DNA from: Marinobacterium alkalitolerans
GTDB lineage: Bacteria; Pseudomonadota; Gammaproteobacteria; Pseudomonadales; Balneatricaceae
Assembly (NCBI RefSeq): GCF_017776525.1
Contig: NZ_JACVEW010000020.1
Span: 1-64,000, forward strand
Direction of reading: 5' to 3'
Length of the DNA stretch: 64,000 bases
The notes beneath the pieces are model-generated. The model had not been told where the DNA came from and searched no databases. It saw only the letters and a list, made by a program, of their open reading frames with translations. Both the position numbers and the translations under genes were made by a program. How positions within the stretch are numbered: the stretch's first letter is position 1; each line of letters begins with the position of its first letter. This document shows, piece after piece, positions 46,277 to 54,905 of this stretch.

Positions 46277-46303
46277 TTATCGGCAACCTTTTGCCGTTAT
46301 TTA
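46277..46303 (-). promoter_or_regulatory. Sigma-28 (FliA) type promoter facing ftsA
   Basis: On the minus strand TAAA (46303-46300), exactly 15 bases, and GCCGATAA (46284-46277): both boxes and the spacing equal the enterobacterial FliA consensus core. Transcription would start near 46270 and reach ftsA after about 146 bases. An inverted repeat CGGCAA-cctt-TTGCCG (46281-46296) overlaps it. Confidence 0.55.
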
Positions 46304-46400
46304 GCTTTTTTCTTTATTTTTCAGTGAGATATTTTTTGCCGGGCTGAAAAAAATTGCCGCTTTTTTAAATAGAGTTTTTTCGTCTAAAGCCAGAGCGCGT

Positions 46401-46437
46401 CAACACAAAGTGTTGAATATTTGATGATTAATCAAAT
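46401..46437. promoter_or_regulatory. Two perfect palindromes in the AT-rich gap upstream of ftsA
   Basis: CAACAC-aaa-GTGTTG (46401-46415) and ATTTGAT-gatta-ATCAAAT (46419-46437) lie four bases apart. They could be operators. The gap 46125-46547 holds no gene and is far richer in A/T than the surroundings. Confidence 0.45.
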
Positions 46438-46513
46438 CTTTATTTTGACGAAACGCTATTAAATCAAAATTGGATATTGATTTTAGAAGCATCTAGTTTG
46501 GAATTTTTCATGA

Positions 46514-46538
46514 GCGGCCGACTCAACGAGCCGGCCGC
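46514..46538 (-). terminator. Hairpin after the MCP gene
   Basis: An 11-bp stem GCGGCCGGCTC-gtt-GAGTCGGCCGC (minus strand, one G-T pair), ten bases after the MCP stop. The T-run is poor (tcatgaaaaatt), so it may only protect the 3' end. Confidence 0.45.
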
Positions 46539-46547
46539 ACGGGAAGG

Positions 46548-48344
46548 TTACTGCTGGTCCAGCAGGTGATCGGGGGTAAAGGCAACGCAGAAGCTGCCCC
46601 AACGGCGACCTTTCACAAACAGCGGAATGGACAGGGAGTTGAGAATTTCACCCGTGTCACGAATAAAGGTCTGTAACAGGAAAGGTGCATCATGATTGGC
46701 ACGGCGCAGCTCGGCCCGTGTGCCATCGTACATGCGGCGGTGACGACTGAGGGCGTTATCGGTTTCAAAATTACCCGTCATCGGCTGCGACACCTTGGTG
46801 ATATGTGCCGGGCAGTAACTGTTCAAGTCAAACCCGGAGGCAATCATGAAGGCCGGGTTCTCCTCCACGCACTGGTCGTATATCGGCTGGATCCGGCGCG
46901 TAAAGACTTCGACATAACCGGTGTCGAACTTGGCCGGCTCCTGACCTTCGTTCGTGCGCTTGTAGCGGGTATCAAACAGGTCGACACCTTCAGCCGCCAT
47001 CTTCTCCATTTCCTGCTCAACACGCTTGGCCCATTTCTGGGTTGCCTTGAGCATATTTTCAAAACCACCGTAACCGATGGTGAAGCGAGACAGCAGGGCC
47101 TGCATCTCTTCAGTGGCAGCATCAAGCGTCCGTGAATGGTTGCCGGACTCTTCCATTTCGGCACGAATATCATCCGCCAGCCGCGTAATATCGGAGACCT
47201 GCTCATGGCTGTGCTTGTTGGTGTACGACAGCTCCTCAATGGCGGCGCTGATCTCGCCCAACTGCGCACTGAGCGCTTCAAAGTCATTCACCATCTGGCC
47301 GAAGCGATCACTGGTCTGGCCCAGGAAGCGATCTGTTTCCGACACACCTTCCAGAATCACGCCAGCACCACTGCGGGTACTGTCGACCAGAGACACCATG
47401 TCGTTCACTTTCTGGTCTATCTCGACGGTAGCCGCATTCACCTTCTGTGACAGGGTGCGTACTTCATCTGCCACCACCGCAAAGCCACGACCGGCCTCGC
47501 CCGCTCGAGCGGCCTCAATCGAGGCATTCAGCGCCAGCAGGTTGGTCTGCTCGGAGAAGCCCTGCACCAGCGAAAGGATATCGATGATACTGGCCGAGTT
47601 TTTCGCCAGCTGTTCAACCACCTGCTGAAACGACTGAACCTGCGACTCTATGCGATTGACCTGTTCACTCACCCGCGCCAGCTCAGTACTGGCATCTCGC
47701 ACTTCATCCATGTTGTGACTGTTGCGCTCGGAAATGGCCAGCGTGTTGGCAGCGATGCCGTCTATCGCTTCGGTCGATTCCCGGCTGGCCTGGAAGACAG
47801 CCTGAGCCTTGTCTACCTGTTCGCTGGCCGACTGCTGGGCGGCCCATACCACCTGCTGCAGCTGAGCGGCACTGAGCGACACCCGCACACTGCGCTGGCG
47901 CGTATCGGCGATCATCTGTTTCAGCGTGGCCGAGAAGTCGTTGTAACTGTTGGCCATGGATGCGATTTCGTCATGCGTCTGGGCCGGCAGCGTGGCGGAG
48001 ATATCGCCATCCTTGTTTTTAACAGCCCCCAGCACTTCGGTCATGCTGGCGATGGGGCGCAGAAAGAGGTGACGCATGAACATCAAGGCAAAAACCGCAC
48101 CGCCCAGAGTGAGTACCAGCATCACGCCCGCCAGCGTCAGCGTTATATCAGTCAGCTCACTCAAGCGTGTGCCAGCCTCGGTCACGCCGGGCAGAAGTTG
48201 GTTAAGCTCCAGTAGAGAACGGTAAATCCAGATACTGACGCCCACCATGATCAGGCTGGGCAAAATCAGAAACAGAACGTTGCCAAGAATCTTGCGTGTC
48301 AGGGTATTGAAGAAAGTTCTTTCAATTGTGCGGTAGAGACTCAT
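46548..48344 (-). CDS. Methyl-accepting chemotaxis protein with C-terminal sensory domain
   Basis: A 598-residue chemoreceptor. Two transmembrane helices (about 18-45 and 72-95) enclose a very short periplasmic loop; HAMP (95-150) and the signalling domain with the conserved tip [20 protein letters not shown] (about 265-285) follow. After the signalling coil, about 160 extra residues (440-598) form a cytoplasmic domain with [20 protein letters not shown] and [15 protein letters not shown] have seen this type of tail in other receptors and it may be the true sensor, since almost nothing is exposed outside. The ligand is unknown. Confidence 0.88.
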   Translation of the reverse strand: MSLYRTIERTFFNTLTRKILGNVLFLILPSLIMVGVSIWIYRSLLELNQLLPGVTEAGTRLSELTDITLTLAGVMLVLTLGGAVFALMFMRHLFLRPIASMTEVLGAVKNKDGDISATLPAQTHDEIASMANSYNDFSATLKQMIADTRQRSVRVSLSAAQLQQVVWAAQQSASEQVDKAQAVFQASRESTEAIDGIAANTLAISERNSHNMDEVRDASTELARVSEQVNRIESQVQSFQQVVEQLAKNSASIIDILSLVQGFSEQTNLLALNASIEAARAGEAGRGFAVVADEVRTLSQKVNAATVEIDQKVNDMVSLVDSTRSGAGVILEGVSETDRFLGQTSDRFGQMVNDFEALSAQLGEISAAIEELSYTNKHSHEQVSDITRLADDIRAEMEESGNHSRTLDAATEEMQALLSRFTIGYGGFENMLKATQKWAKRVEQEMEKMAAEGVDLFDTRYKRTNEGQEPAKFDTGYVEVFTRRIQPIYDQCVEENPAFMIASGFDLNSYCPAHITKVSQPMTGNFETDNALSRHRRMYDGTRAELRRANHDAPFLLQTFIRDTGEILNSLSIPLFVKGRRWGSFCVAFTPDHLLDQQ

Positions 48345-48461
48345 CGGACTTACTCTTATTGTTATGGCTCATCATGCTCCAGGACATGAATACACCAAAG
48401 AGTAATGCCGATTACGGCTCCAAACAATAAGGAATGATACGCAATTTAGCTATATTTGTAT

Positions 48462-48478
48462 CAACATGTAACACGTTG
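48462..48478. promoter_or_regulatory. Palindrome between the MCP gene and the small membrane protein gene
   Basis: CAACATG-taa-CACGTTG has one mismatch between its arms. It lies upstream of the MCP start and could be its operator. Confidence 0.3.
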
Positions 48479-48482
48479 TATC

Positions 48483-48506
48483 GGCCCCGCCGTCGCTGCC
48501 GGGGCC
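48483..48506 (-). terminator. Hairpin after the small membrane protein gene
   Basis: GGCCCCG and CGGGGCC pair perfectly around a 10-base loop, 13 bases after the stop on the minus strand. No T-run follows, so it may be Rho-assisted. Confidence 0.4.
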
Positions 48507-48518
48507 TTGTCTGCCGCG

Positions 48519-48872
48519 TTACCAGGCGTAGTAGAGCGCACCAGCCGATACAACCACCAGCGGCACAGTAACAATCAGTGTTTTAAGATCCCCCAGCAAA
48601 CGCTGGAACAGCACCAGATGAATCAGCGGGAAGGTCAGCAGCAAGCAGCTCAGCGGAATCCACCAATCCAGCACACGAAACCCGTACGCCATGGCACCCA
48701 CCAGCGTCAGCGCACCCAGGTTACCGGCCATGATCACGGCGACCTGCCCATTCCGACTCTGCATACAGGCCGGGCGCTGATCCTCCGGCAACTTATTCAG
48801 GGCGCCTGCGCTCAGGGCCGCCGCCATGGAAACCACTCCCGTGGCCAGAAACAGATACAGGGCTTCGTACAT
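48519..48872 (-). CDS. Small four-helix membrane protein of unknown function
   Basis: A 117-residue hydrophobic protein with about four membrane helices (1-24, 46-66, 70-90, 96-116). The start MYEALYLFLATG at 48872 has AAGGAGG eight bases upstream; a longer reading to 49061 is rejected because it adds basic non-hydrophobic sequence and overlaps the divergent channel gene. No family recognised. Confidence 0.75.
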   Translation of the reverse strand: MYEALYLFLATGVVSMAAALSAGALNKLPEDQRPACMQSRNGQVAVIMAGNLGALTLVGAMAYGFRVLDWWIPLSCLLLTFPLIHLVLFQRLLGDLKTLIVTVPLVVVSAGALYYAW

Positions 48873-49014
48873 GTTGTCCTCCTTCAATTGCCGCCGATTG
48901 TAAAAGATAAGCTGCCGTTTCGGTATGCCGATGTTCAGTTTCTGCAAAACGGCCCCAAGCCTGTTAACCTTGCGTGCACGTATTTCGGCTGGTTTCAGGG
49001 CGCTGACACGACAC

Positions 49015-50082
49015 ATGAATCTGTTTACACGCATTCGCATCGAGCTGTACCGCCACCTCAAGGAGTTGAGCTGGCAGGGGTTGCTGCTGTTTCTGGGCGC
49101 CTATCTGGCAGTGAGTTGGCTGCTGCTCTGGTCGGCGGGGGAGTCCGACCTGATTGGCCAGGACTTTTTCTACTGGATGGTGGTGACGGCCTCGACCGTC
49201 GGGTATGGCGACCTGTCTCCGTCCACGCAAACGGGACGCTGGCTGACCACCCTGTTTATCATACCGGTCGGACTGAGTCTGTTCGCGGTTACCGTTGGCC
49301 GTGTGGCCGCATTCAGCGCACAGCAATGGAGGAAAGGCATCATGGGGCTGAAACAACTGCAATTGAACGAGCACATTCTGGTGATCGGCTGGAACGGCAA
49401 GCGTACGCCCCAGTTGCTGAAACTCTTGATGCTGGAGGCGTCTCAGCACCGCGGACGTGACCTCTGTCTCTGTGTAACCGATGAGATTGAGAACCCCATG
49501 CCCGGGCAGATCAGTTTTGTCAGGGCCTCCGCCTACAACGATGACCAGGAAATGGATCGGGCCTGCATCGCCAACGCCTCCAGCATCGTGATCGACACTC
49601 CCCAGGATGATCAGACTCTGACCTGCGCACTCTATGCCTGGCAGCGCAACCCGAATGCACAAATCATCGCCTACTTCAGAGACGAAAGCATTGGCGAGCT
49701 GCTCAAGCACCACTGCCCGTCCGTGGAATGCACCCCGTCCGTCTCCGTCGAGATGATGGCCAAGGCAACCATGGACCCGGGCTCCACCCGACTGCACCAG
49801 CAACTTCTGAATGCGGACGACGGCATGACGCAGTATTCGGTCACCTACCCGGAGTCAGAGCCGGTCATGACGATCGAGCAGCTCTATACCCCACTGAAGC
49901 AGCTTTACAAGGCAACGCTTCTGGGGGTTCACCACAGCGGCGCTGACTACCCTCAACTGAACCCGGACCTGACCACCAAACTGCACCCGGGCACGCGCAT
50001 CTACTACATGGCAGAACGTCGCATTCAGGACATTGACTGGGCACGCTTACGCCAGCACCCGGCCGAATCAGTGGTAGAATAA
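49015..50082 (+). CDS. Potassium channel protein with TrkA-type domain
   Basis: A 355-residue channel subunit: helix (about 18-38), pore loop with the selectivity filter TVGYGD (near residue 60), second helix (78-100), then a cytoplasmic RCK/TrkA-N-like domain (120-260) that may bind nucleotide or Ca2+. The two-helix plan is that of MthK/Kch-like channels. ATG 49015 (MNLFTRIRIEL) is favoured by topology; the ribosome site is weak. An O-methyltransferase gene follows 26 bases later. Confidence 0.88.
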   Translation: MNLFTRIRIELYRHLKELSWQGLLLFLGAYLAVSWLLLWSAGESDLIGQDFFYWMVVTASTVGYGDLSPSTQTGRWLTTLFIIPVGLSLFAVTVGRVAAFSAQQWRKGIMGLKQLQLNEHILVIGWNGKRTPQLLKLLMLEASQHRGRDLCLCVTDEIENPMPGQISFVRASAYNDDQEMDRACIANASSIVIDTPQDDQTLTCALYAWQRNPNAQIIAYFRDESIGELLKHHCPSVECTPSVSVEMMAKATMDPGSTRLHQQLLNADDGMTQYSVTYPESEPVMTIEQLYTPLKQLYKATLLGVHHSGADYPQLNPDLTTKLHPGTRIYYMAERRIQDIDWARLRQHPAESVVE

Positions 50083-50108
50083 TCCTTTTGGCTGTACCGA
50101 GAACCACC

Positions 50109-50750
50109 ATGCCCGAATTTCTTGTCGACGAAGCGATTGAAGATTACGCCTTTATCAACACCGGCTCCGAGCCACCGCTGCTGCAGGAACTGATCGACCA
50201 AACCAATCTGAACATGGGCTGGCCGCAGAAACTGTCAGGACGTCTGGTGGGCCGGACCCTGAAAATGCTGGCGGCTTTGGCCCAACCCAGGCACGCCCTT
50301 GAGATCGGCATGTTTACCGGCTATTCGGCACTGTCCATCGCCGAGGGAATGCCGGAGGATGGTCGCCTGATCTGCTGTGAGACCAACCCCCGCGCCATCG
50401 AATTTGCCAAGGGCTTTTTTGATCGCAGCGAGCACGGACACAAGATTGAAGTGATCTTTGGACGTGCGCTGGATACGATCGAAACACTCGATATTGAACT
50501 GGACTTCACCTTTATTGACGCCGACAAGCGTAATTACCTGAACTACTATGAGCGCGTAAAGGAGATGACGCGGCCAGGCGGCCTGATCGTGCTGGATAAC
50601 GTGCTCTGGTCCGGCAAAATCCTCCAGCCCGAGTCGGAAATTGACGATATTCTGGTGGAAACCAATCACCGCATTGCCAACGACCCGGACGTGGAAAACG
50701 TTTTCCTGACCGTTCGTGATGGTCTAAACGTGGTCCGCAAACTCCCCTGA
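50109..50750 (+). CDS. SAM-dependent O-methyltransferase (family 3, CCoAOMT-like)
   Basis: A 213-residue class I methyltransferase: the SAM site is in HALEIGMFTGYSALSIAEGM (about residues 58-77), DFTFIDADKRNYLNYYE carries the metal-binding acidic residues, and LIVLDNVLWSGKI is characteristic of caffeoyl-CoA O-methyltransferase relatives. In bacteria the natural substrate is usually unknown. It precedes ydbH by 17 bases and may be co-transcribed with it. Confidence 0.9.
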   Translation: MPEFLVDEAIEDYAFINTGSEPPLLQELIDQTNLNMGWPQKLSGRLVGRTLKMLAALAQPRHALEIGMFTGYSALSIAEGMPEDGRLICCETNPRAIEFAKGFFDRSEHGHKIEVIFGRALDTIETLDIELDFTFIDADKRNYLNYYERVKEMTRPGGLIVLDNVLWSGKILQPESEIDDILVETNHRIANDPDVENVFLTVRDGLNVVRKLP

Positions 50751-50767
50751 CGTTCAATGGAGGCCGC

Positions 50768-52819
50768 ATGCGCAAAGGGTTAACGCTGCTGTATGTCCTG
50801 CTCGCGCTGCTGCCTCTGCTGACCTGGTTCAGCCTGCCCTGGACCGGTCAGCACCTGTTGCGTGAATGGCTTGAGCAACAGGGCTTCAACGCCCCATCAC
50901 TGGATCTGAACCGCCCCTCCTGGGAACGCTTCCATATCGACCACCTGAAAGTGTTCCGTGAGCAGGACGGGCAAAGGGTTACCCTTGAAGCACATAATAT
51001 CCAGCTCCGCTTTGAGCCGCTTGAACTGTTGAAGGGACAGCTTAAAGAGCTTCGAGTCGAGCGCGCCGAGATGAGCGTTCAAGGCAACGCCCCTGCTACA
51101 CCCGACTCATCGGTTGACCTGTCCCTGATCAGGCCCGATCAGTGGTTTGCGTTTGCGCCGTCGGAACGGCTGGTGATTGCCCGCCTGCGCCTGAACATAT
51201 TGCAGCAGGATCGGCTGGTCTGGCAGGCCGAGGGCAATCTGGACCTGGAGCCGGATTACCTGCAAAGCCGGCTGGCGCTGACCCACGAAAATGAACCGCT
51301 GGGATATCTGGATCTCGGGCTGTCTCCATCGCTGGAGGCAAGGCTCGGATTCAGCCAGGGCGCCGAACCTTTATACTCAGGCAGTTTCAAGCTGACCCCT
51401 TCTGCTGAAGGCTGGATGGTTGATGCCGATCAGCAGCTAACCCTGAGTCCTGCCCTGTTTTCATGGCTCGACATTGTGGGGGTGAGCCTGCCGCCCGAAG
51501 CTTCAGCCCTGGAGGGACAGGTCGCACTCAGCGCTCAGCTCACACTGCCACTTATACTGCCCCTTCAACCGGAGCAACTGCTGGCACAAACCCATGCTCG
51601 CTTCGACCTGGATGCGCGACTACAGGCGTCCCAAACCACTCAATTTGCGCGCGCTTCTGTCAACCTTGAGGCCGCAGGCGAACTGCAGGAGCAGCAACTG
51701 AATCTTGCACGCATAGAGGGGCAGATCGAGACAGACCAGCCACTGCAACAGCCTGTGAGGATGGCTACACAGGTAAACGCCAGCGCCCGGGTGGACCTTG
51801 CCCGGCAACGGCTGGCCCTCGGAGGCACGCTGGAGGACCCACTGCTGCCTGCCCGGCTCACATTTGACGGCCAGGTGCAACTGCACGATCAGGCAGGAAA
51901 GGTGCTGTTCGAGCTGCCGACCTTTGCCGTCAAACCTCTGCTTACAACCCATGCAGCCTTGCTGCCCACCTCTTTAAAGCCACTGAAAATAGCCCGAGGA
52001 CAGGCCAGTCTGACAGGCTCTCTGAGCTTCTCACCGAACCAGTGGCAACTGAAACTGAACCCGGCGCTACAGAGCCTGGACCTGAACTGGGACCGCACCA
52101 CCCAGATCAGCGCCCTCAATCTGAGCGCATCGCTGTCGTTTGATCACCGCCAGCGCTTGTCCGGCAGCGGTCGACTGGAGGTGGATCATCTGGACTCAGG
52201 GCTGAGAATATATGGGCCTGAACTGGACTTCTCTCTCAAGGGCCAACTCCCCAGTGCCATCCGGCTGGCCACCTCCCCCTTCAGCCTCTCTGTTCTGGAT
52301 GGCGTTGTGGCCGTGCCGGCACTGGCGTTCGACCCTTTTTCGCCGAACATCAACACCCGCCTCGCTGTCGCTGCACTGGACCTGCAGGATATTCTGGCGC
52401 TCTATCCTCAGGAGGGCCTCTACGGCAGTGGCATGCTGGGTGGCGAACTGCCTGTGATCGTTCAGGATGGCCAGATCAGCATTCACGACGGGCAGCTTCT
52501 GAGCTCCGCCGAGGGCGGGGTTATTCGCTACCAGCCCACGCCTGAAGTGGCCCTGATGGGCCAACAAAACCCCGGCATCAAACTGGCGCTTGATGCACTG
52601 ACCGACCTGCGCTTTGATCTGCTGGACCTTACCCTGGATTACGCCCCGGACGGCGAAGCTCTGTTCAAGGCCCGACTGCGCGGACACAACCCGGGCTGGC
52701 AGCAGGGCCGCCCCATCGACCTGAACCTGAACATAGAAGAAAACCTGCTCGACCTCTGGCGAACGCTGCAGCTCACCGAAGGCATCACGGATACCATTGA
52801 CCGCCGATTCCAGCGCTGA
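50768..52819 (+). CDS. ydbH: YdbH family AsmA-like intermembrane phospholipid transport protein
   Basis: A 683-residue protein with one N-terminal membrane anchor (LTLLYVLLALLPLLTWFSLP) and a long periplasmic beta-rich body of the AsmA-like superfamily. In E. coli YdbH acts redundantly with TamB and YhdP in moving phospholipids to the outer membrane and is joined to the outer membrane by the lipoprotein YnbE. Here ynbE and ydbL follow, the same order as E. coli. The protein is somewhat shorter than the E. coli form. A GGAGG site lies 5 bases upstream. Confidence 0.87.
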   Translation: MRKGLTLLYVLLALLPLLTWFSLPWTGQHLLREWLEQQGFNAPSLDLNRPSWERFHIDHLKVFREQDGQRVTLEAHNIQLRFEPLELLKGQLKELRVERAEMSVQGNAPATPDSSVDLSLIRPDQWFAFAPSERLVIARLRLNILQQDRLVWQAEGNLDLEPDYLQSRLALTHENEPLGYLDLGLSPSLEARLGFSQGAEPLYSGSFKLTPSAEGWMVDADQQLTLSPALFSWLDIVGVSLPPEASALEGQVALSAQLTLPLILPLQPEQLLAQTHARFDLDARLQASQTTQFARASVNLEAAGELQEQQLNLARIEGQIETDQPLQQPVRMATQVNASARVDLARQRLALGGTLEDPLLPARLTFDGQVQLHDQAGKVLFELPTFAVKPLLTTHAALLPTSLKPLKIARGQASLTGSLSFSPNQWQLKLNPALQSLDLNWDRTTQISALNLSASLSFDHRQRLSGSGRLEVDHLDSGLRIYGPELDFSLKGQLPSAIRLATSPFSLSVLDGVVAVPALAFDPFSPNINTRLAVAALDLQDILALYPQEGLYGSGMLGGELPVIVQDGQISIHDGQLLSSAEGGVIRYQPTPEVALMGQQNPGIKLALDALTDLRFDLLDLTLDYAPDGEALFKARLRGHNPGWQQGRPIDLNLNIEENLLDLWRTLQLTEGITDTIDRRFQR

Positions 52820-52891
52820 ACATGGCGTTCGTGAAATATTCAGGTATTCTGATGTCCAATGGATATGGATAATCAACGCAGAAGGTGCACC

Positions 52892-53083
52892 ATGCCTCGC
52901 TCACTACTGCCTCTTACACTGGCGGCGACCCTGCTGGCAGCCGGCTGTACGCCGACCGTCCAGGTCGCGGCTCCCTCAGAGCCGATCACCATCAACCTGA
53001 ACGTCAAGATCAAGCATGAGATTCTGGTCAAGGTCGACCGGGAGATTGATGACATGCTTGATGAAAACAGTGAACTCTTCTGA
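52892..53083 (+). CDS. ynbE: YnbE family outer-membrane lipoprotein
   Basis: A 63-residue lipoprotein: the lipobox LLAAGC is followed by a short beta-forming tail (PITINLNVKIKHEILVKVDR). It is known in E. coli to stack on YdbH and complete the bridge between membranes. The start is MPRSLLPLTL (52892); a longer in-frame reading from 52859 is unlikely. Confidence 0.9.
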   Translation: MPRSLLPLTLAATLLAAGCTPTVQVAAPSEPITINLNVKIKHEILVKVDREIDDMLDENSELF

Positions 53084-53093
53084 GGAGCCCACC

Positions 53094-53426
53094 ATGCGAC
53101 TGCGCCAAACACTTACCACGACACTGCTGGCTTTGCTGATCAGCCTGCCGGCACATGCAATCTCACTGGATGATGCCAAGCAGCAGGGGCTGGTCGGTGA
53201 ACGTGCCAGCGGTTACTTGGGGATCGTCACGCCTTCCCCCAGTGCCGAGATCAAACAGTTGGTCAATGAAATCAACGCCAAGCGCAAGGCACTGTACCAG
53301 CGCAAGGCTGAAAAGGCGGGTGTTGCCACAGACATCATGGAACTGCGCACCGGCCAGCGCCTGCAGGAGCGCGCACCGTCCGGCGAGTACATCCAGGACC
53401 AGAACGGCCAGTGGATTCGCAAGTAA
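53094..53426 (+). CDS. ydbL: YdbL family periplasmic protein (DUF1318)
   Basis: A 110-residue protein with a cleaved signal peptide (MRLRQTLTTTLLALLISLPAHA) and the DUF1318 core (AKQQGLVGERASGYLGIV). In E. coli YdbL limits YnbE stacking on YdbH. It starts ten bases after ynbE, with TGAGGAG as ribosome site, and its stop TAATG overlaps the lpxR start by one base. Confidence 0.92.
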   Translation: MRLRQTLTTTLLALLISLPAHAISLDDAKQQGLVGERASGYLGIVTPSPSAEIKQLVNEINAKRKALYQRKAEKAGVATDIMELRTGQRLQERAPSGEYIQDQNGQWIRK

Positions 53427-54460
53427 TGCGCCCCTGGCTCACGACCGCATTGCTCACGGGCTGTGCGCTGGTGCCATTTCAGGTTCAGGCGGAGCAGAAC
53501 TGGACTGCCAACCTCTATTTCGAGAATGACCTGTTCAGCGAAACCGACCAGCAGTACACCAACGGCATTCGTGTATCCTGGGTCTCGCCCGAGATCGAAA
53601 GCTTTCTGGACGACCCGGACCTGCCACACTGGATGCGCTCGGCCAACCGCTGGCTGACCCCGCTGGATCCGGAGCCGGTCTCTCTGGGAAATGATGTCAG
53701 TCGGCGTCTTATTTTCTCGCTGGGGCAGCAGATTTACACACCCGAAGACCGTGACCGCCGTACACTGGACCCTGATGATCGTCCCTATGCCGGCTGGCTG
53801 TACGCCGGCTTCGGCTACCACACCCAAACCCGGCGCCGCATGAACTCCTTTGAGGTCAACCTCGGCATGGTAGGCCCTGCCGCGCTGGGGGAAGAGGCAC
53901 AGGATTTCATCCATGAACTGCGCGGGTTTGAAACCTTTAAAGGCTGGGATAATCAGCTGAAAAACGAACCCGGCATCCAGCTTATTTACGAGCACAAATA
54001 TCGCTGGCTGCGGCACACTATACAGCCTGGCTGGGAGCAGGAGGTGCTGCTTCACGCCGGTGGCAGCCTGGGCAATGTCGCCACCTATCTCAATGGCGGC
54101 TTTGAGTATCGTGTTGGCTATCGACTGCCGCATGATTTTGGCACCTCAGCCCTTCGCCCCGGCGGCGACAACAGCGTTCCCGGCCGTGGAGACCCTCGCC
54201 TCAAGCACCAGTGGGGGATCCATGCTTTCGTATCACTGGATGCCCGTTACGTTGCCCAGGACATCTTTCTCGACGGTAACACCTGGCGTGACAGCCACAG
54301 TGTTGATCGCACGCCATGGGTAGGCGATTCGGCCTATGGCATCGCCGCCACCTATGGCCGCTGGAAGCTGTCATATGCCCGTGTATACCGAACGCGCCAG
54401 TTCGAGCAGCAGCCCGACAACCACAATTACGGATCCCTGGCCGTTTCCTACACTTTTTAA
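53426..54460 (+). CDS. LpxR family outer-membrane lipid A 3'-O-deacylase
   Basis: A 344-residue outer-membrane beta-barrel with signal peptide (ending VQAEQ) and the LpxR/DUF2219 start NWTANLYFENDLFSETDQQYTNG; the Asn, Asp and Thr of this stretch hold the active-site Ca2+ in Salmonella LpxR. RPYAGWLYAGFGYHTQ and the aromatic C-terminus (LAVSYTF) are typical. It removes the 3' acyl chains of lipid A. It is translationally coupled to ydbL (TAATG), which ties lipid A editing to the YdbH bridge operon; that link is unusual. Confidence 0.9.
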   Translation: MRPWLTTALLTGCALVPFQVQAEQNWTANLYFENDLFSETDQQYTNGIRVSWVSPEIESFLDDPDLPHWMRSANRWLTPLDPEPVSLGNDVSRRLIFSLGQQIYTPEDRDRRTLDPDDRPYAGWLYAGFGYHTQTRRRMNSFEVNLGMVGPAALGEEAQDFIHELRGFETFKGWDNQLKNEPGIQLIYEHKYRWLRHTIQPGWEQEVLLHAGGSLGNVATYLNGGFEYRVGYRLPHDFGTSALRPGGDNSVPGRGDPRLKHQWGIHAFVSLDARYVAQDIFLDGNTWRDSHSVDRTPWVGDSAYGIAATYGRWKLSYARVYRTRQFEQQPDNHNYGSLAVSYTF

Positions 54461-54465
54461 GTGTA
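54449..54465. terminator. Inverted repeat across the lpxR stop codon
   Basis: TACACTT-ttt-AAGTGTA is a perfect 7-3-7 repeat containing the TAA stop. No T-run follows, so it is only a weak terminator candidate. Confidence 0.35.
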
Positions 54466-54533
54466 TTCGCTTACGTACAGAAGGGCTCTTTGTTATATTG
54501 AATGCCTGTTTCAAGTCCTTCAAAGCCGTAAAC

Positions 54534-54905
54534 ATGACCGATAACTCACCCCTGAACATCCTGCTGGTCGATGACAGCCGCATTGCTCGCATGACAATGA
54601 AGCATATGCTCCAGTCACTCGACATGGAGCTGGTCCTGCTTGAAGCAGGCTCGGCTGACGAAGCGGAATCTGTTCTGGAAAACGCATCCGCATCCATTGC
54701 GCTGATCGACTTCAACATGCCCGGGCGCAACGGAATCGAGTTGGCAGAAGCACTCAAGGAACGCTCCCCGGACATGCGAATGGCACTGGTCACCGCCAAT
54801 ATTCAGGATGCACTGGCGCAACGTGCCCGTGAACTGGGCCTGGCGTTTCTTCCCAAACCCACCTCGGCCGAACAGCTAGAGGGCTTTATCCGACAGGGTG
54901 AATGA
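54534..54905 (+). CDS. CheY-like single-domain response regulator
   Basis: A 123-residue receiver: VDDSRIAR, the phospho-Asp in LIDFNMPGRNG and the Lys in LPKPTS are all intact. There is no output domain. The next gene (CheC-like) begins immediately after its stop, and a diguanylate cyclase overlaps that. The likely role is to carry a phosphate signal that CheC removes. ATG 54534 starts at the receiver; the longer frame from 54336 overlaps lpxR and is rejected. Confidence 0.92.
   Translation: MTDNSPLNILLVDDSRIARMTMKHMLQSLDMELVLLEAGSADEAESVLENASASIALIDFNMPGRNGIELAEALKERSPDMRMALVTANIQDALAQRARELGLAFLPKPTSAEQLEGFIRQGE

Noticed and set aside
46466..46492. A possible third copy of the AAAATTGATATT element in the AT-rich gap upstream of ftsA
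   Set aside because: Similarity covers only the AT-rich half and needs a one-base gap; the ATAAGC/GCTTAT palindrome is absent, so chance is the simpler explanation.
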